NCBI RefSeq assembly: GCF_003182475.1
Contig: NZ_QGTS01000010.1
Coordinates: forward strand, 171,803 to 235,802
Direction of reading: 5' to 3'
DNA: 64,000 nt
DNA from: Mangrovibacter plantisponsor
Lineage (GTDB): Bacteria; Pseudomonadota; Gammaproteobacteria; Enterobacterales; Enterobacteriaceae
Part shown: positions 10,217 to 18,959 of the stretch, piece after piece
Position numbering within the stretch: the first letter of the stretch is position 1
Layout of the letters: every line of letters starts with the position of its first letter
Notes under the pieces: model-generated
What the model saw: only the letters and a program-made list of their open reading frames with translations
Told to the model about the DNA's origin: nothing
Database searches by the model: none
Translations under genes and position numbers: made by a program

Positions 10217-11170
10217 ATGTTGAATGAACTGATTGTTTCAGGAAGGAAACTTGAACTCGGTAGTGTCAGTTATATGGAAGAGGATGCCTTTATCTCCCTG
10301 GTGCTCGATGCCCAGGGAAAAGTGAGCTATGCCAACCCCGGCTACTACGCGCTGACAGGGTATGACAGTGATGACGTGGTAGACGCGCCACTTTTCCAGC
10401 CAGGCGAAGAACACTATACCTCTTCGTTGCTGGTTGGCCTGAAAGTCTCCCGGATGACAGGTGAAAAATGGCAGGGCGAAGTCTTCCTGCGCAAGAAAAA
10501 TAACGAGCCACTCTGGCTTGATGTCACGTTACTACCACGTTGCGATGAACGTGGCGATGTCTTTGCTTTTATCCTGGTGTGTTTTGATATCACGCACCAT
10601 GTCACCATTCGTGAACGGTTGCATTACCGGGCGCACAACGATGCATTAACCAAGACGTTGAATCGCCAGGGGTATTACATCCGCAGCCGGAAAAAATTTC
10701 GTGCAGCCCAGGCCAGCGGCGCCGAAACCGTAGTCGCCATTCTCGATTTAGATAATTTTAAAACCATCAACGATGAGCTGGGCCATGCCGCAGGTGATGA
10801 AGTTTTACGCCACTTTATCAGCCGGGTGAAACAGTGCATCAGCGACACCACACTGCTTGGCCGGCTGGGCGGTGATGAGTTCGCACTGACCTTTATTGAC
10901 GGAATTGATGAACACGATGCCGGGTTATTACTGCAACGTATTATCGAGCAAACCCGTCTGCCGATGTACTTACAGACTATTCGCCACCAGGTGGCGCTGT
11001 CCGTCAGCATTGGCGTCGCCACCTGGCCCAGACACGGAACCAACTTTGCTTCCGTATTAAAGGCCGCAGATACCGCCCTGTATAAAGTAAAAGCACTGGG
11101 TGGGGACGACTTTATTAATTACCAAATTGTCTCAACGGCGGATCCGCACAGCATTGTCGGCTCGGTCTGA
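10217..11170 (+). CDS. PAS-GGDEF diguanylate cyclase in the cellulose cluster
   Basis: This 317-residue cytoplasmic enzyme would make c-di-GMP from two GTP. A PAS domain occupies about residues 10-130 (SLVLDAQGKVSYANPGYYAL). A GGDEF domain fills about 145-305, with the catalytic GGDEF intact at 218-222. The allosteric product-inhibition site RxxD should lie at 209-212; the residues there are S209 and T212, so it is missing. The ATG at 10217 follows AGGTG by six bases and is preferred over the GTG at 10208. The position between bcsD and galU implies a dedicated cyclase feeding the PilZ domain of BcsA. What the PAS senses cannot be told. Confidence 0.92.
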   Translation: MLNELIVSGRKLELGSVSYMEEDAFISLVLDAQGKVSYANPGYYALTGYDSDDVVDAPLFQPGEEHYTSSLLVGLKVSRMTGEKWQGEVFLRKKNNEPLWLDVTLLPRCDERGDVFAFILVCFDITHHVTIRERLHYRAHNDALTKTLNRQGYYIRSRKKFRAAQASGAETVVAILDLDNFKTINDELGHAAGDEVLRHFISRVKQCISDTTLLGRLGGDEFALTFIDGIDEHDAGLLLQRIIEQTRLPMYLQTIRHQVALSVSIGVATWPRHGTNFASVLKAADTALYKVKALGGDDFINYQIVSTADPHSIVGSV

Positions 11171-11294
11171 TGTCAATCGTTAACAACGAAATAGTTAATA
11201 AAAATAAATAGTTAAATTGTGTACACCCGTAATTCAGGTTGTTACCAATCCGAATTACGACGTGTATTGCTGCGCTCACACAGAGGAAACGAGA

Positions 11295-12224
11295 ATGTTA
11301 AAGGCTGTGATTCCTGTTGCAGGTCTTGGTACGCGTATGCTGCCTGCAACCAAAGCCATCCCTAAAGAAATGCTGCCCATCGTGGATAAGCCCCTTATCC
11401 AGTACATCGTGCAGGAGTGTTATGCCAGTGGCATCCGGGAAATCATCCTGGTCACTCACTCATCCAAAAACGCGATTGAAAACCACTTTGATACTTCTTT
11501 TGAACTCGAATCACTGTTGGTACAACGCGTAAAAAATCAGTTACTGGAAGAAGTGCGTACCATTTGCCCGGCTGGCATGAACATCATGCATGTACGCCAG
11601 GGCCAGGCGAAAGGCCTGGGCCATGCCGTACTGTGTGCCCAGCCACTGGTGGGTGATGACGATTTTGTTGTTGTACTGCCAGATGTCCTGATTGACGACA
11701 GCCACTGCAACCTGGCGCAGGACAACCTTGCCGCGATGATCCAGCGCTTCACAACAACGGGTGCCAGCCAGTTAATGATTGAGCGCGTGAGACATGAAGA
11801 TGTTTCCCGTTACGGTGTGGTCGATTGCGGTGGGAAGAACCTGAGCGCAGGTGCTTTTGGCCGCATTCAGGGCATGGTGGAAAAACCGGCCACAGAAGAG
11901 GCGCCGTCCGATATGGCGGTTGTTGGTCGTTATGTCCTGTCTAAAGCGATTTGGCCGTTATTGCACAAAACACCGGTTGGCGCGGGTGGCGAAATCCAGC
12001 TTACCGATGCCATTGATATGTTACTGAAAGAATCCACCGTCGAAGCTTACAGCCTGGTGGGTAAATCTCACGATTGCGGCGACAAAATTGGCTATATGAA
12101 GGCCTTTGTTGAATATGGCCTGCGCCATCAGGCAACAGGTGAGACTTTCCGCCAGTGGCTGCAAAACGATGTCAGCCTGGCACGTAAACCTGCTACTGAG
12201 GCACTGGCTGAAGCCGTCCTGTAA
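11295..12224 (+). CDS. galU: UTP--glucose-1-phosphate uridylyltransferase (GalU-type)
   Basis: This 309-residue enzyme makes UDP-glucose, the substrate of BcsA. The N-terminal nucleotidyltransferase motif is [17 protein letters not shown] with the GTR triad intact. E. coli GalF has the Arg of this triad altered, so this is a GalU-type, not a GalF-type, protein. Further motifs are LPDV at the uridine site, VEKP (catalytic Lys region), [12 protein letters not shown] and [11 protein letters not shown]. The ATG at 11295 follows AGAGGAAACGAGA; an in-frame extension to 11217 has no support. A housekeeping galU is expected elsewhere in the genome, so this is probably a cellulose-dedicated paralogue. 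Confidence 0.92.
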   Translation: MLKAVIPVAGLGTRMLPATKAIPKEMLPIVDKPLIQYIVQECYASGIREIILVTHSSKNAIENHFDTSFELESLLVQRVKNQLLEEVRTICPAGMNIMHVRQGQAKGLGHAVLCAQPLVGDDDFVVVLPDVLIDDSHCNLAQDNLAAMIQRFTTTGASQLMIERVRHEDVSRYGVVDCGGKNLSAGAFGRIQGMVEKPATEEAPSDMAVVGRYVLSKAIWPLLHKTPVGAGGEIQLTDAIDMLLKESTVEAYSLVGKSHDCGDKIGYMKAFVEYGLRHQATGETFRQWLQNDVSLARKPATEALAEAVL

Positions 12225-12333
12225 CCCCAGGCGGCGAAACAGTTTGTTGTGTCCCTGTACGCTGAATACGCTGCCCTTTGCCGGGCGGCGTTCCACAAAG
12301 CAATATGCGTTTTCTAAAGGAACATTCTCTATC

Positions 12334-13344
12334 ATGTTAAAAGCGACCTGGTTCTCGCCATGGCTATTACTGCTCTCGCTGACCATGAGCTCTTTCGCCG
12401 CGCCCGCTCAGGAAAACAACTGGGCGGTGTTTAAACACAATTACCTGAATCAGGACGGGCGCATTGTCGACCGTGAAAATGGCAACATCAGCCATTCTGA
12501 AGGCCAGGGATACGGCATGCTACTGGCCGTCATGAATAACGACCGCCCTGCCTTTGAGAGCATTTGGGGCTGGACTGAACACACATTATTACGCCCGTCA
12601 TTGTGGTTATTCGCCTGGCGCTATGACCCAACCGTGAACAAAGTGACCGATACCAACAACGCCAGTGATGGCGATACACTGATAGCCTGGGCACTACTGC
12701 TCGCTGGCGAAAAATGGCATGAGCAGAGCTGGACCGACGCCTCATCACATATTCAGGAAGCGCTTATCAACTGCCTGATTATTGATGAAGATAACCAGAC
12801 ATTGCTGTTACCGGGGCTGGAAGGTTTTGTGCATGACGATGGCTATGTTGTTAACCCGTCTTACTTTATTTTCCCGGCATGGGAAAGCTTCTGGAAAGCC
12901 AGCCATAACCCGGTGTGGCTGAAGCTGAAGAAGTCCAGCCTGGCACTACTGGACAAAGCGCGTTTTGGGAAAACCCAGCTCCCGAGCGACTGGGTGTTTG
13001 TTAAAGACAACGGTGATGTCTCACCCGCCAAAAACTGGCCTGCCCGCTTTAGCTATGATGCCATACGTATTCCGTTATACCTTAGCCTGGGTGATGTTAA
13101 ATCTGGCGCGACAGAAAATTTCCGCCACTTTTGGTCCAGCTATACCCGGAATGCAACCCCGGCCTGGGTAGACGTTTCTGGCAACAGCCAGGCAAATTAC
13201 GATATGTCCGGCGGAATACTGGCGGTGCGAGACTTAACCATGGGTGATTATCACCAAATGGATAAATCACTGCGCCCGGGCGAAGGTTACTATTTATCTG
13301 CACTTCATATGCTCTCTTTATTTGCAGCATCTTTAAAAGGATGA
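12334..13344 (+). CDS. bcsZ: Periplasmic endo-1,4-beta-glucanase BcsZ (GH8)
   Basis: This 336-residue glycoside hydrolase family 8 enzyme trims cellulose during export and affects fibre quality. It has a signal peptide of about 22 residues (MLKATWFSPWLLLLSLTMSS). The general acid is E56 in SHSEGQGYGM and the base is D242 in FSYDAIRIPLYL, matching E55 and D243 of E. coli BcsZ. The start at 12334 follows AAAGGA; the open frame extending back to 12106 lies over galU and is not coding. The gene is at the end of the cluster, 109 bp after galU. No beta-glucosidase gene follows, unlike in Komagataeibacter. Confidence 0.95.
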   Translation: MLKATWFSPWLLLLSLTMSSFAAPAQENNWAVFKHNYLNQDGRIVDRENGNISHSEGQGYGMLLAVMNNDRPAFESIWGWTEHTLLRPSLWLFAWRYDPTVNKVTDTNNASDGDTLIAWALLLAGEKWHEQSWTDASSHIQEALINCLIIDEDNQTLLLPGLEGFVHDDGYVVNPSYFIFPAWESFWKASHNPVWLKLKKSSLALLDKARFGKTQLPSDWVFVKDNGDVSPAKNWPARFSYDAIRIPLYLSLGDVKSGATENFRHFWSSYTRNATPAWVDVSGNSQANYDMSGGILAVRDLTMGDYHQMDKSLRPGEGYYLSALHMLSLFAASLKG

Positions 13345-14089
13345 TAAATAGTCATGTTCAAAATTTTTGTGAACCACTCACTTTCATAAAATGTGAATTT
13401 GATTAAGGTCAAAATAAACGCAGCACTGTTATTAACCACTGCGGTAAATATTGTTCCTGGTCACATTATTTTGCCAATACGATAGTTTTCGCCTGGGTGT
13501 AAAGTATGTATGCCCAGGCCACAACCCTCATTATGGGTTACCGAATGCTGGCAGGATGCTCTTTATAACAAATACGTTACCGGCTGTAGGGAAGGACTGA
13601 CCGGTTACCACCGTTTCAGAGTTTCAGCACAGGGGTGTTTGGCAGGATTCAAAGACCGCAAACTCCCATGCTATGAGGCCATGAAATGAAAAAAAACATT
13701 GCAACAGAATGTGTTACTGCTTCCGGGAATGAAAAATGAGAGCCTGAAGTGCGCACTGGTTGGCTTGTTTGTTCAGTTGCTCACTTAAGATTGGTCTGAT
13801 GCATGGTTTAACAGACCTGAACACACACGTTATTACACAAAAAGTACCGTGGTGAATATTTTATGAAATTAAAAACAGCACCTGCCATTATTGTGAACAA
13901 AAATTAATCAGCACTTTTTGTTCATAAGAAAATGACAGGATTTAGCAGGAAAATAATAAAAAAGTATTAGTTCTCATGCAATTCATGGGGGAGAAATGAC
14001 CGTGTTAAGAATAATAACAAGGCATCACAACCAAACAAATTATATAAATCTGCCCGTACAACGGCAGCATTTGCAACCCGGGAAAAAAA
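13345..14089. other. Gene-free interval between bcsZ and the OxyR-like gene
   Basis: About 745 bp of A+T-rich DNA without a credible gene. The one clear structure is a perfect 10-bp inverted repeat, TGAACAAAAA at 13894-13903 and TTTTTGTTCA at 13915-13924, separated by 11 bases. It lies about 165 bp before the OxyR-like start and could be an operator or a hairpin in its leader. Confidence 0.4.
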
Positions 14090-15001
14090 ATGAACATTCG
14101 TAATTTAGAGTACCTTGTTGCACTGGCCAAATACCGCCATTTTCAGCGTGCAGCCGAAGCCTGTAACGTGAGTCAACCAACACTCAGCGCCCAGTTACGT
14201 AAACTGGAAAATGAACTGGGGTTACAGCTGCTGGAACGCACCACTCGTAAAATTCGTTTCACTCAAACCGGGCTGCGCCTTGTTGAACAAACGCAGGTGA
14301 TTCTCCGGGAAATTGAAGCGCTGAAAAACATGGCAAGCAGCAGCCAGCACAGCCTGTCACAAACGCTGGATATCGGCATCATTCCAACCCTTGCGCCGTA
14401 CATTTTTTCCCATATGAATACCTTATGCCGGGAAAACTTCCCGGAAGTAGAGATGGAAATTCATGAAGCGCAAACCCAGCACTTACTGGCGATGCTGGAA
14501 TCTGACGCCATTGAATGTGCAATTGTCATGGCCAGCAAAGAAACCAGTAAGTATGTTGAATTACCGTTGTTTGAAGAACCACTGGTGTTAGGTGTCAGCC
14601 ACAAGCACCCTTATGCCCGGTTCGATGAAATCAACATGGACCATCTCAAAAATAACAAAATACTGATGCTGGATGACGGCAACTGCCTGCACAGCCAAAT
14701 CTTGCGCTATTGCTATCAGTTTGAGCTGGAACCAGATAACCGCTTTATCGCCATGCACCTTGAGACACTGCGCCGTAGTGTGGCGTTTAACAAGGGGATT
14801 GCCTTCTTCCCATTACTCTCTACCCAGGAAGAAACCCGCGATGAAGTGAAGTACATACGCTGCGTGGCACCAGAACCCACCCGAAAAATGGTGCTGGTAT
14901 TTCACCGTAGCGACCCGATGCGTAAGAAATATGAAATGCTGCGCAACATTATTGCGAAACATATGGAGAAGTATTTACAGGCCGACAGTATTCCCGCGTG
15001 A
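14090..15001 (+). CDS. OxyR-like LysR-family transcriptional regulator
   Basis: This 303-residue regulator is clearly related to OxyR (MNIRNLEYLVALAKYRHF; E. coli has MNIRDLEYLVALAEHRHF). It has the N-terminal winged HTH (residues 1-60, with SQPTLSAQLRKLE) and a periplasmic-binding-like effector domain. The two cysteines that form the peroxide-sensing disulphide in E. coli OxyR are at exactly the same positions, C199 and C208. The rest of the effector domain is well diverged, so it is probably a paralogue rather than the housekeeping oxyR, which is normally beside trmA/sthA-region genes. It stands alone downstream of bcsZ; control of the cellulose operon is possible but unproven. Confidence 0.85.
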   Translation: MNIRNLEYLVALAKYRHFQRAAEACNVSQPTLSAQLRKLENELGLQLLERTTRKIRFTQTGLRLVEQTQVILREIEALKNMASSSQHSLSQTLDIGIIPTLAPYIFSHMNTLCRENFPEVEMEIHEAQTQHLLAMLESDAIECAIVMASKETSKYVELPLFEEPLVLGVSHKHPYARFDEINMDHLKNNKILMLDDGNCLHSQILRYCYQFELEPDNRFIAMHLETLRRSVAFNKGIAFFPLLSTQEETRDEVKYIRCVAPEPTRKMVLVFHRSDPMRKKYEMLRNIIAKHMEKYLQADSIPA

Positions 15002-15028
15002 CCACTGCATAACCGGGTGAGCCGGTTA

Positions 15029-15433
15029 TTACTCCATAGATACCGAAATATCGCTATATTTTCTCTGACAATCACGTTGGCGCGTGATTGTCATTGTTTC
15101 CTTTAGTCCGTTAAGCACATCTTCCGGCAGCACATTCCCCATGGTGTACTGTGCTTCAATTGCCAGCCACAAATTCACCAGAGCCAGAGTGTAGTCATCG
15201 GTGGACATCCCGGTGTGAACGGCAGAAAAGAACGGGAATTGCACCAGGAGTTGCTCGTGGTCGCTTTGAATCACCTGCCCATGTAAATAAGGCTGGGACA
15301 ATAACCCGGCTACCAGGTGTTCATCACCCCGCGTAACCCAGGCAAGGCGCGCAGCAATAGCGTCCACTACAGGTGGAACAGGAACTGCAGGTAATCCCTG
15401 TCGGGAACGTTGTGACAAACGGTCAGATTTCAC
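15029..15433 (-). CDS. Conserved hypothetical protein, convergent with the OxyR-like gene
   Basis: I do not recognise this 134-residue protein. It is soluble, with no signal peptide or membrane helix, and its middle is rich in aromatic and aliphatic residues (about 70-105, VQFPFFSAVHTGMSTDDYTL). It starts with GTG at 15433, preceded at some distance by AGGA. Coding is supported by length and codon texture only. It converges on the OxyR-like gene with 27 bp between the stops. Confidence 0.55.
   Translation of the reverse strand: MKSDRLSQRSRQGLPAVPVPPVVDAIAARLAWVTRGDEHLVAGLLSQPYLHGQVIQSDHEQLLVQFPFFSAVHTGMSTDDYTLALVNLWLAIEAQYTMGNVLPEDVLNGLKETMTITRQRDCQRKYSDISVSME
15067..15092. repeat. Perfect 10-bp inverted repeat near convergent gene ends
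   Basis: GACAATCACG (15067-15076) and CGTGATTGTC (15083-15092) flank a 6-base loop inside the last codons of the leftward gene. On the plus strand it is followed by a T-rich stretch, so it may help terminate the OxyR-like transcript. Confidence 0.45.
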
Positions 15434-15868
15434 TATTCAGTATCCTTCGAGCCTGGAACAGGGTGTTCCTGCTAATCCATGCCATCAGCCACCCAAATTG
15501 ATAAAAGGGTTATCGGCCGATATTTCATTTTCTTAAGTGCCTGTCTATTCAACATAGATAATAAATCCTGTTTTATCCATACGGTTTTTCTTAAATTGGT
15601 AAAAAAAGCCTTGTTTATTCACAAGTTATAAACATCACCCGCTGTAATTCGGGTGATTATTGATCACTTATTGACGAGAGTGATCAGTGATTGTGGTTTC
15701 ATTGGTTTTACTAATAAAAAATAGACTGGTTCAGTCCGGCCAAATAAATAGCCACAGGATAAATAAAAAGGGAGGCAGCGCGGGATACTGTGTTTGACGG
15801 CAGCACGGGGCATTTGCCCCCGTGCTGCCGGAAGTGTAAGTGTGATACCGGATTATTGCGCCAAACCG
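15434..15868. other. Gene-free interval with three inverted repeats
   Basis: No gene is supported in these 435 bp. ATCACCCG (15634-15641) pairs with CGGGTGAT (15650-15657). TGATCACT (15661-15668) pairs with AGTGATCA (15679-15686) across 10 bases, an operator-like spacing. A 13-bp perfect hairpin at 15798-15830 (CGGCAGCACGGGG and its complement) lies just after the leftward SMP-30 gene and may end that operon, although no T-run follows it. Confidence 0.5.
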
Positions 15869-16723
15869 CTATAAATAACGCAACCGCAGGCTGTAGAGCG
15901 ATGTTGTGGCCGTAATAAACAAGACTCCCTGCTCAGGCCCACCCAAAACGCAGTTGGACACCCGCTCAGGTACCTGAATTTTACCTATTTGTTCACCCTG
16001 CGCTGAAAAAACAATCACGCCATCGGCACAACTACAGAAAATATGCCCATAGCGGTCCACACAAAAACCATCCGGGAAACCAGGCGCCACTTCAGCAAGG
16101 TGGCGCCCATTTTCCAGCTTCTTGCCCGCAACCTCATATACCCGGAGTTCCCGGCGGCCCTGCTCAGGGAAATCCACAACCGACATATCGGCGATATAAA
16201 GCAGACTCTCGTCGGGTGAAAACGCAATGCCATTAGGGCGCTGGGTATCACTGGTTGCAATAGTCAGGCTGTTATCACGCGGGTCGAAACAGTAGACATA
16301 ACACCCAATCACCTGGCTTTCCGACTTATAGCCTTCATCGTCACCGACGATGCCATAAGGTGGGTCGGTAAACCAAATCGTACCATCGGAGCGCACGGCG
16401 ACATCATTGGGGGAATTCAGGCGCTTTCCTTCCAGTTTGTCCACCAGCAGTGTCACATCGCCGTTCCGTTCCGTGCGGCTGATGCCACGACGACCATGCT
16501 CACAAGTCACCACCCGGCCTTCAGTATCTACCGCATTGCCATTGGCATAATTCGCAGATGCCCGCCAGAGCGCCACACCCTGCCCGGAAGACCAACGAAA
16601 CATACGGTTGCCTTTTACATCACTGAATACCACGGCCTGCTCTTGTTCAAGCCAGACAGGGCCCTCTGCCCATTGCGCGGGCGAGCATAACCGTTCCAGA
16701 TCCCCAAGCCATGTTACCTGCAT
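15869..16723 (-). CDS. SMP-30/gluconolactonase family lactonase
   Basis: This 284-residue six-bladed beta-propeller should hydrolyse a sugar lactone using one divalent metal. The expected metal ligands are visible in AEGPVW (Glu), NSPNDVAV (Asn), RPNGIAFSPDESLLYIAD (Asn) and FPDGFCVDRYG (Asp). I placed the start at the ATG 16723, which follows GAGG by seven bases; a TTG at 16750 would overlap the upstream gene. It is the last gene of the ABC importer operon. Relatives act on glucono-, gulono- or xylono-lactones, so the imported compound may be a lactone or be oxidised to one. Confidence 0.85.
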   Translation of the reverse strand: MQVTWLGDLERLCSPAQWAEGPVWLEQEQAVVFSDVKGNRMFRWSSGQGVALWRASANYANGNAVDTEGRVVTCEHGRRGISRTERNGDVTLLVDKLEGKRLNSPNDVAVRSDGTIWFTDPPYGIVGDDEGYKSESQVIGCYVYCFDPRDNSLTIATSDTQRPNGIAFSPDESLLYIADMSVVDFPEQGRRELRVYEVAGKKLENGRHLAEVAPGFPDGFCVDRYGHIFCSCADGVIVFSAQGEQIGKIQVPERVSNCVLGGPEQGVLFITATTSLYSLRLRYL

Positions 16724-16734
16724 ACCCGCCTCGC

Positions 16735-17835
16735 TTATTTGACTCCCCAAATTGCTTTGTAATGGCCCTGGTAGTCATTCTGTGGGTCATACATATTGTT
16801 TTGCCCGCCATCTTTATCAATGTTCTCTTTCGTCACGAGGTGTGCCGGCGTGACATAGCCAGAGGGTTTCTGCCCGGCAAAAGCACGGTTAAACTCATCC
16901 AGCACTTGCCAGCCATGCAGTTTCAACGGCTCAGGAACCGTGGCAAGCTGGCTGTTACTGGTACGGATGCGCTGATACGCCGTAATGGAGCCATCACCGG
17001 CGGAAATGTTAAAGGGCGCGTTTTTCCCACCTTTGTTCGCCGTTCTCAACGCGGGTGCCATAAAATCAAAATAGAGGTCGTTAATTGCCAGGGTGTACTG
17101 GTAATTGTCACCATATTTTTGCAACAGGCTGAATGTCATTGAAGGCATACGGCTGGAGGTGTCAGACAGTGGTGTATCAATAAATTCCAGCACTTTGCAG
17201 GAAGCACATTTACCGATTTCCTCTTTCATTACATTGGCTTTATCCAGCGCGATTTGGTACAGCGAATCGGTCAGGATAATTACCTGTGCTTTGCCATCAG
17301 AACGCGCAATTGCATAATCGGCAGCAATCCGGGCGACGGCATTTGAATCTGAGGTCACGTTATAAAACAGGTGGTATTTCTCCACCGGGCCAGGTTGTGG
17401 AATAGCATGCCAGCCCATTAACACAATGCCCAGTTTCGCCGCACGGTCGAGAGGGATTTTCGCGACATTAGGGTTCCAGCCCCCAATCACTATGCCATCG
17501 GGTTTCTGGGCGATAGCCTGGTTAAGCGCAGATAACTGGTCCTTTACCGACCCGGCGCCATCCAGTGTTTCCAGATGCCAGCCTGCCGCTTTAGCGGCCT
17601 CACTCAGCCCCTGCTGCACCCCCTGCACACCGCCATTTTTCATATCAGAGGCAATAAAAATAATCTTCTTATCTTTTTGCAATGCCGGCCCGGTTGTTGG
17701 CCCGTCCCACTGCGTCACGGGTGCGGTTGCGCTGGCAACTGCCGCTTTCACCTGAGACATAAAATCATCCGCAAAAGCTGGCGCCTGGCTGAATAAAGCA
17801 AGGCTCAAACCCAATGCAAGCAAACGATATTTCAT
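16735..17835 (-). CDS. Sugar ABC transporter periplasmic binding protein
   Basis: This 366-residue member of the ribose/galactose-type (Peripla_BP_4) binding proteins carries a signal peptide (MKYRLLALGLSLALFSQAPA). The two-lobed fold is indicated by IIFIASDMKNGGVQGVQQGL, KPDGIVIGGWNP and LAINDLYFDFMAPALR. Two cysteines in KCASCK are unusual and may form a disulphide. It would deliver substrate to the permease encoded 14 bp upstream. Its ligand cannot be read from the sequence; the lactonase beside it and the neighbouring ascorbate operon point to a sugar acid or lactone. Confidence 0.9.
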   Translation of the reverse strand: MKYRLLALGLSLALFSQAPAFADDFMSQVKAAVASATAPVTQWDGPTTGPALQKDKKIIFIASDMKNGGVQGVQQGLSEAAKAAGWHLETLDGAGSVKDQLSALNQAIAQKPDGIVIGGWNPNVAKIPLDRAAKLGIVLMGWHAIPQPGPVEKYHLFYNVTSDSNAVARIAADYAIARSDGKAQVIILTDSLYQIALDKANVMKEEIGKCASCKVLEFIDTPLSDTSSRMPSMTFSLLQKYGDNYQYTLAINDLYFDFMAPALRTANKGGKNAPFNISAGDGSITAYQRIRTSNSQLATVPEPLKLHGWQVLDEFNRAFAGQKPSGYVTPAHLVTKENIDKDGGQNNMYDPQNDYQGHYKAIWGVK

Positions 17836-17849
17836 GAAAAATACCCCTG

Positions 17850-18959
17850 TTATGATTTAACGACATGATTAGCGTCGGAAGGTGTGGACAGTTGCGCTGG
17901 CTGCGCACTACCTGTCGTTTGTCGCCGTTGAACGGCTTTTTGATTCGCCATACGGCGACGCTGTGCGTAACCGGCAAGCGTAATGGAGAGCAACAGCGTG
18001 GCACCGTTGAACAGAGGTTCAACCCAGAATGCCCCGCCAAATTGTTGGATCCCGGCAATACCAATCGCCAAAATACAAATCCCAACCACAGTGCCCCACA
18101 CATTCACCCGGCCCGGGCGAATGGTTGTGCTACCTAAAAATGCGCCCACCAGTGCTGGTAGCAGGTAATCCATACCCACGCTGGCCTGCCCGACCCCTTG
18201 TTCTGAGGCAATCAGTACCCCGCAAAACCCGGTCAGGACACTGGAAGCAATAAACGAGCCCATCACATACAGATTCACCGGGATGCCATTAAGCCGCGCC
18301 GCTGCAGGATTTCCGCCCACCGCATACATGCAACGGCCCATTGGCGTGTGTTCGGTTAACAACCACAGGCACACCGCCACAACCAGGACATAAAACGCCG
18401 CAACCGGGATCCCAAAAATTTCAGCGTGGTCGATAGCAATAAAAGCATCCGGCAGATCGCCCACTATTTGCCGCCCACCGGAGTGCCACAGGGCGACCGC
18501 ATACAGCACCGTGCCTGAACCCAGTGTGGCGACAAAGCTGTCGATATCGGCCAGAGCCACCAGGATACCGTTCAGCAGGCCATACAACGCTGAGATAATC
18601 AGCACTATCACAATGGCCATTTCCCAGGACAGCCCGTACTGCACCTGCAACGTAATTGCGAGGATGTGCCACAACACAATGCCAAACCCAACATTCAGGT
18701 CGATTTTGCCCACAATCATCGGGATGGTGGCAGCCAGTGCCAGTAAGGCGATTTTGGATTTGCTGGCAAGAATAGCCTGCAGCGTCAGCATGGACGCAAA
18801 CGACGGTGTCGTCAGGGAGAACACCAGAGTCAGCACCACGCACAATAATAACAAGCCATAGCGCGTGACAACCTGCATCATCCAGGGGCTGACGCCGTCA
18901 CGGGATAAACTGACGCGCTGCTCCAACGCGGTGGATTTTACCGATGTTTTATTCGACAT
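17850..18959 (-). CDS. Sugar ABC transporter permease (RbsC/XylH type)
   Basis: This 369-residue integral membrane protein has about ten hydrophobic segments and the family motif region around GNPAAARLNGIPV, which couples to the ATPase. I took the ATG at 18959 (MSNKTSVKST), preceded by AAGAAG; it overlaps the ATPase stop by 11 bp, indicating translational coupling. The C-terminal 30 residues are polar and probably cytoplasmic. It belongs to the branched-chain/sugar permease family used by ribose, xylose and autoinducer-2 importers. Confidence 0.9.
   Translation of the reverse strand: MSNKTSVKSTALEQRVSLSRDGVSPWMMQVVTRYGLLLLCVVLTLVFSLTTPSFASMLTLQAILASKSKIALLALAATIPMIVGKIDLNVGFGIVLWHILAITLQVQYGLSWEMAIVIVLIISALYGLLNGILVALADIDSFVATLGSGTVLYAVALWHSGGRQIVGDLPDAFIAIDHAEIFGIPVAAFYVLVVAVCLWLLTEHTPMGRCMYAVGGNPAAARLNGIPVNLYVMGSFIASSVLTGFCGVLIASEQGVGQASVGMDYLLPALVGAFLGSTTIRPGRVNVWGTVVGICILAIGIAGIQQFGGAFWVEPLFNGATLLLSITLAGYAQRRRMANQKAVQRRQTTGSAQPAQLSTPSDANHVVKS

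Noticed and set aside
11217..11294. Upstream start for the GalU-type gene
   Set aside because: The ATG at 11295 has a good ribosome site and the N-terminus matches GalU.
12106..12333. N-terminal extension of bcsZ into galU
   Set aside because: It would bury the signal peptide; the ATG at 12334 has its own ribosome site.
13682..13740. 17-codon ORF (ATGAAAAAAAACATTGCA...)
   Set aside because: Too short, no convincing ribosome site and no partner gene.
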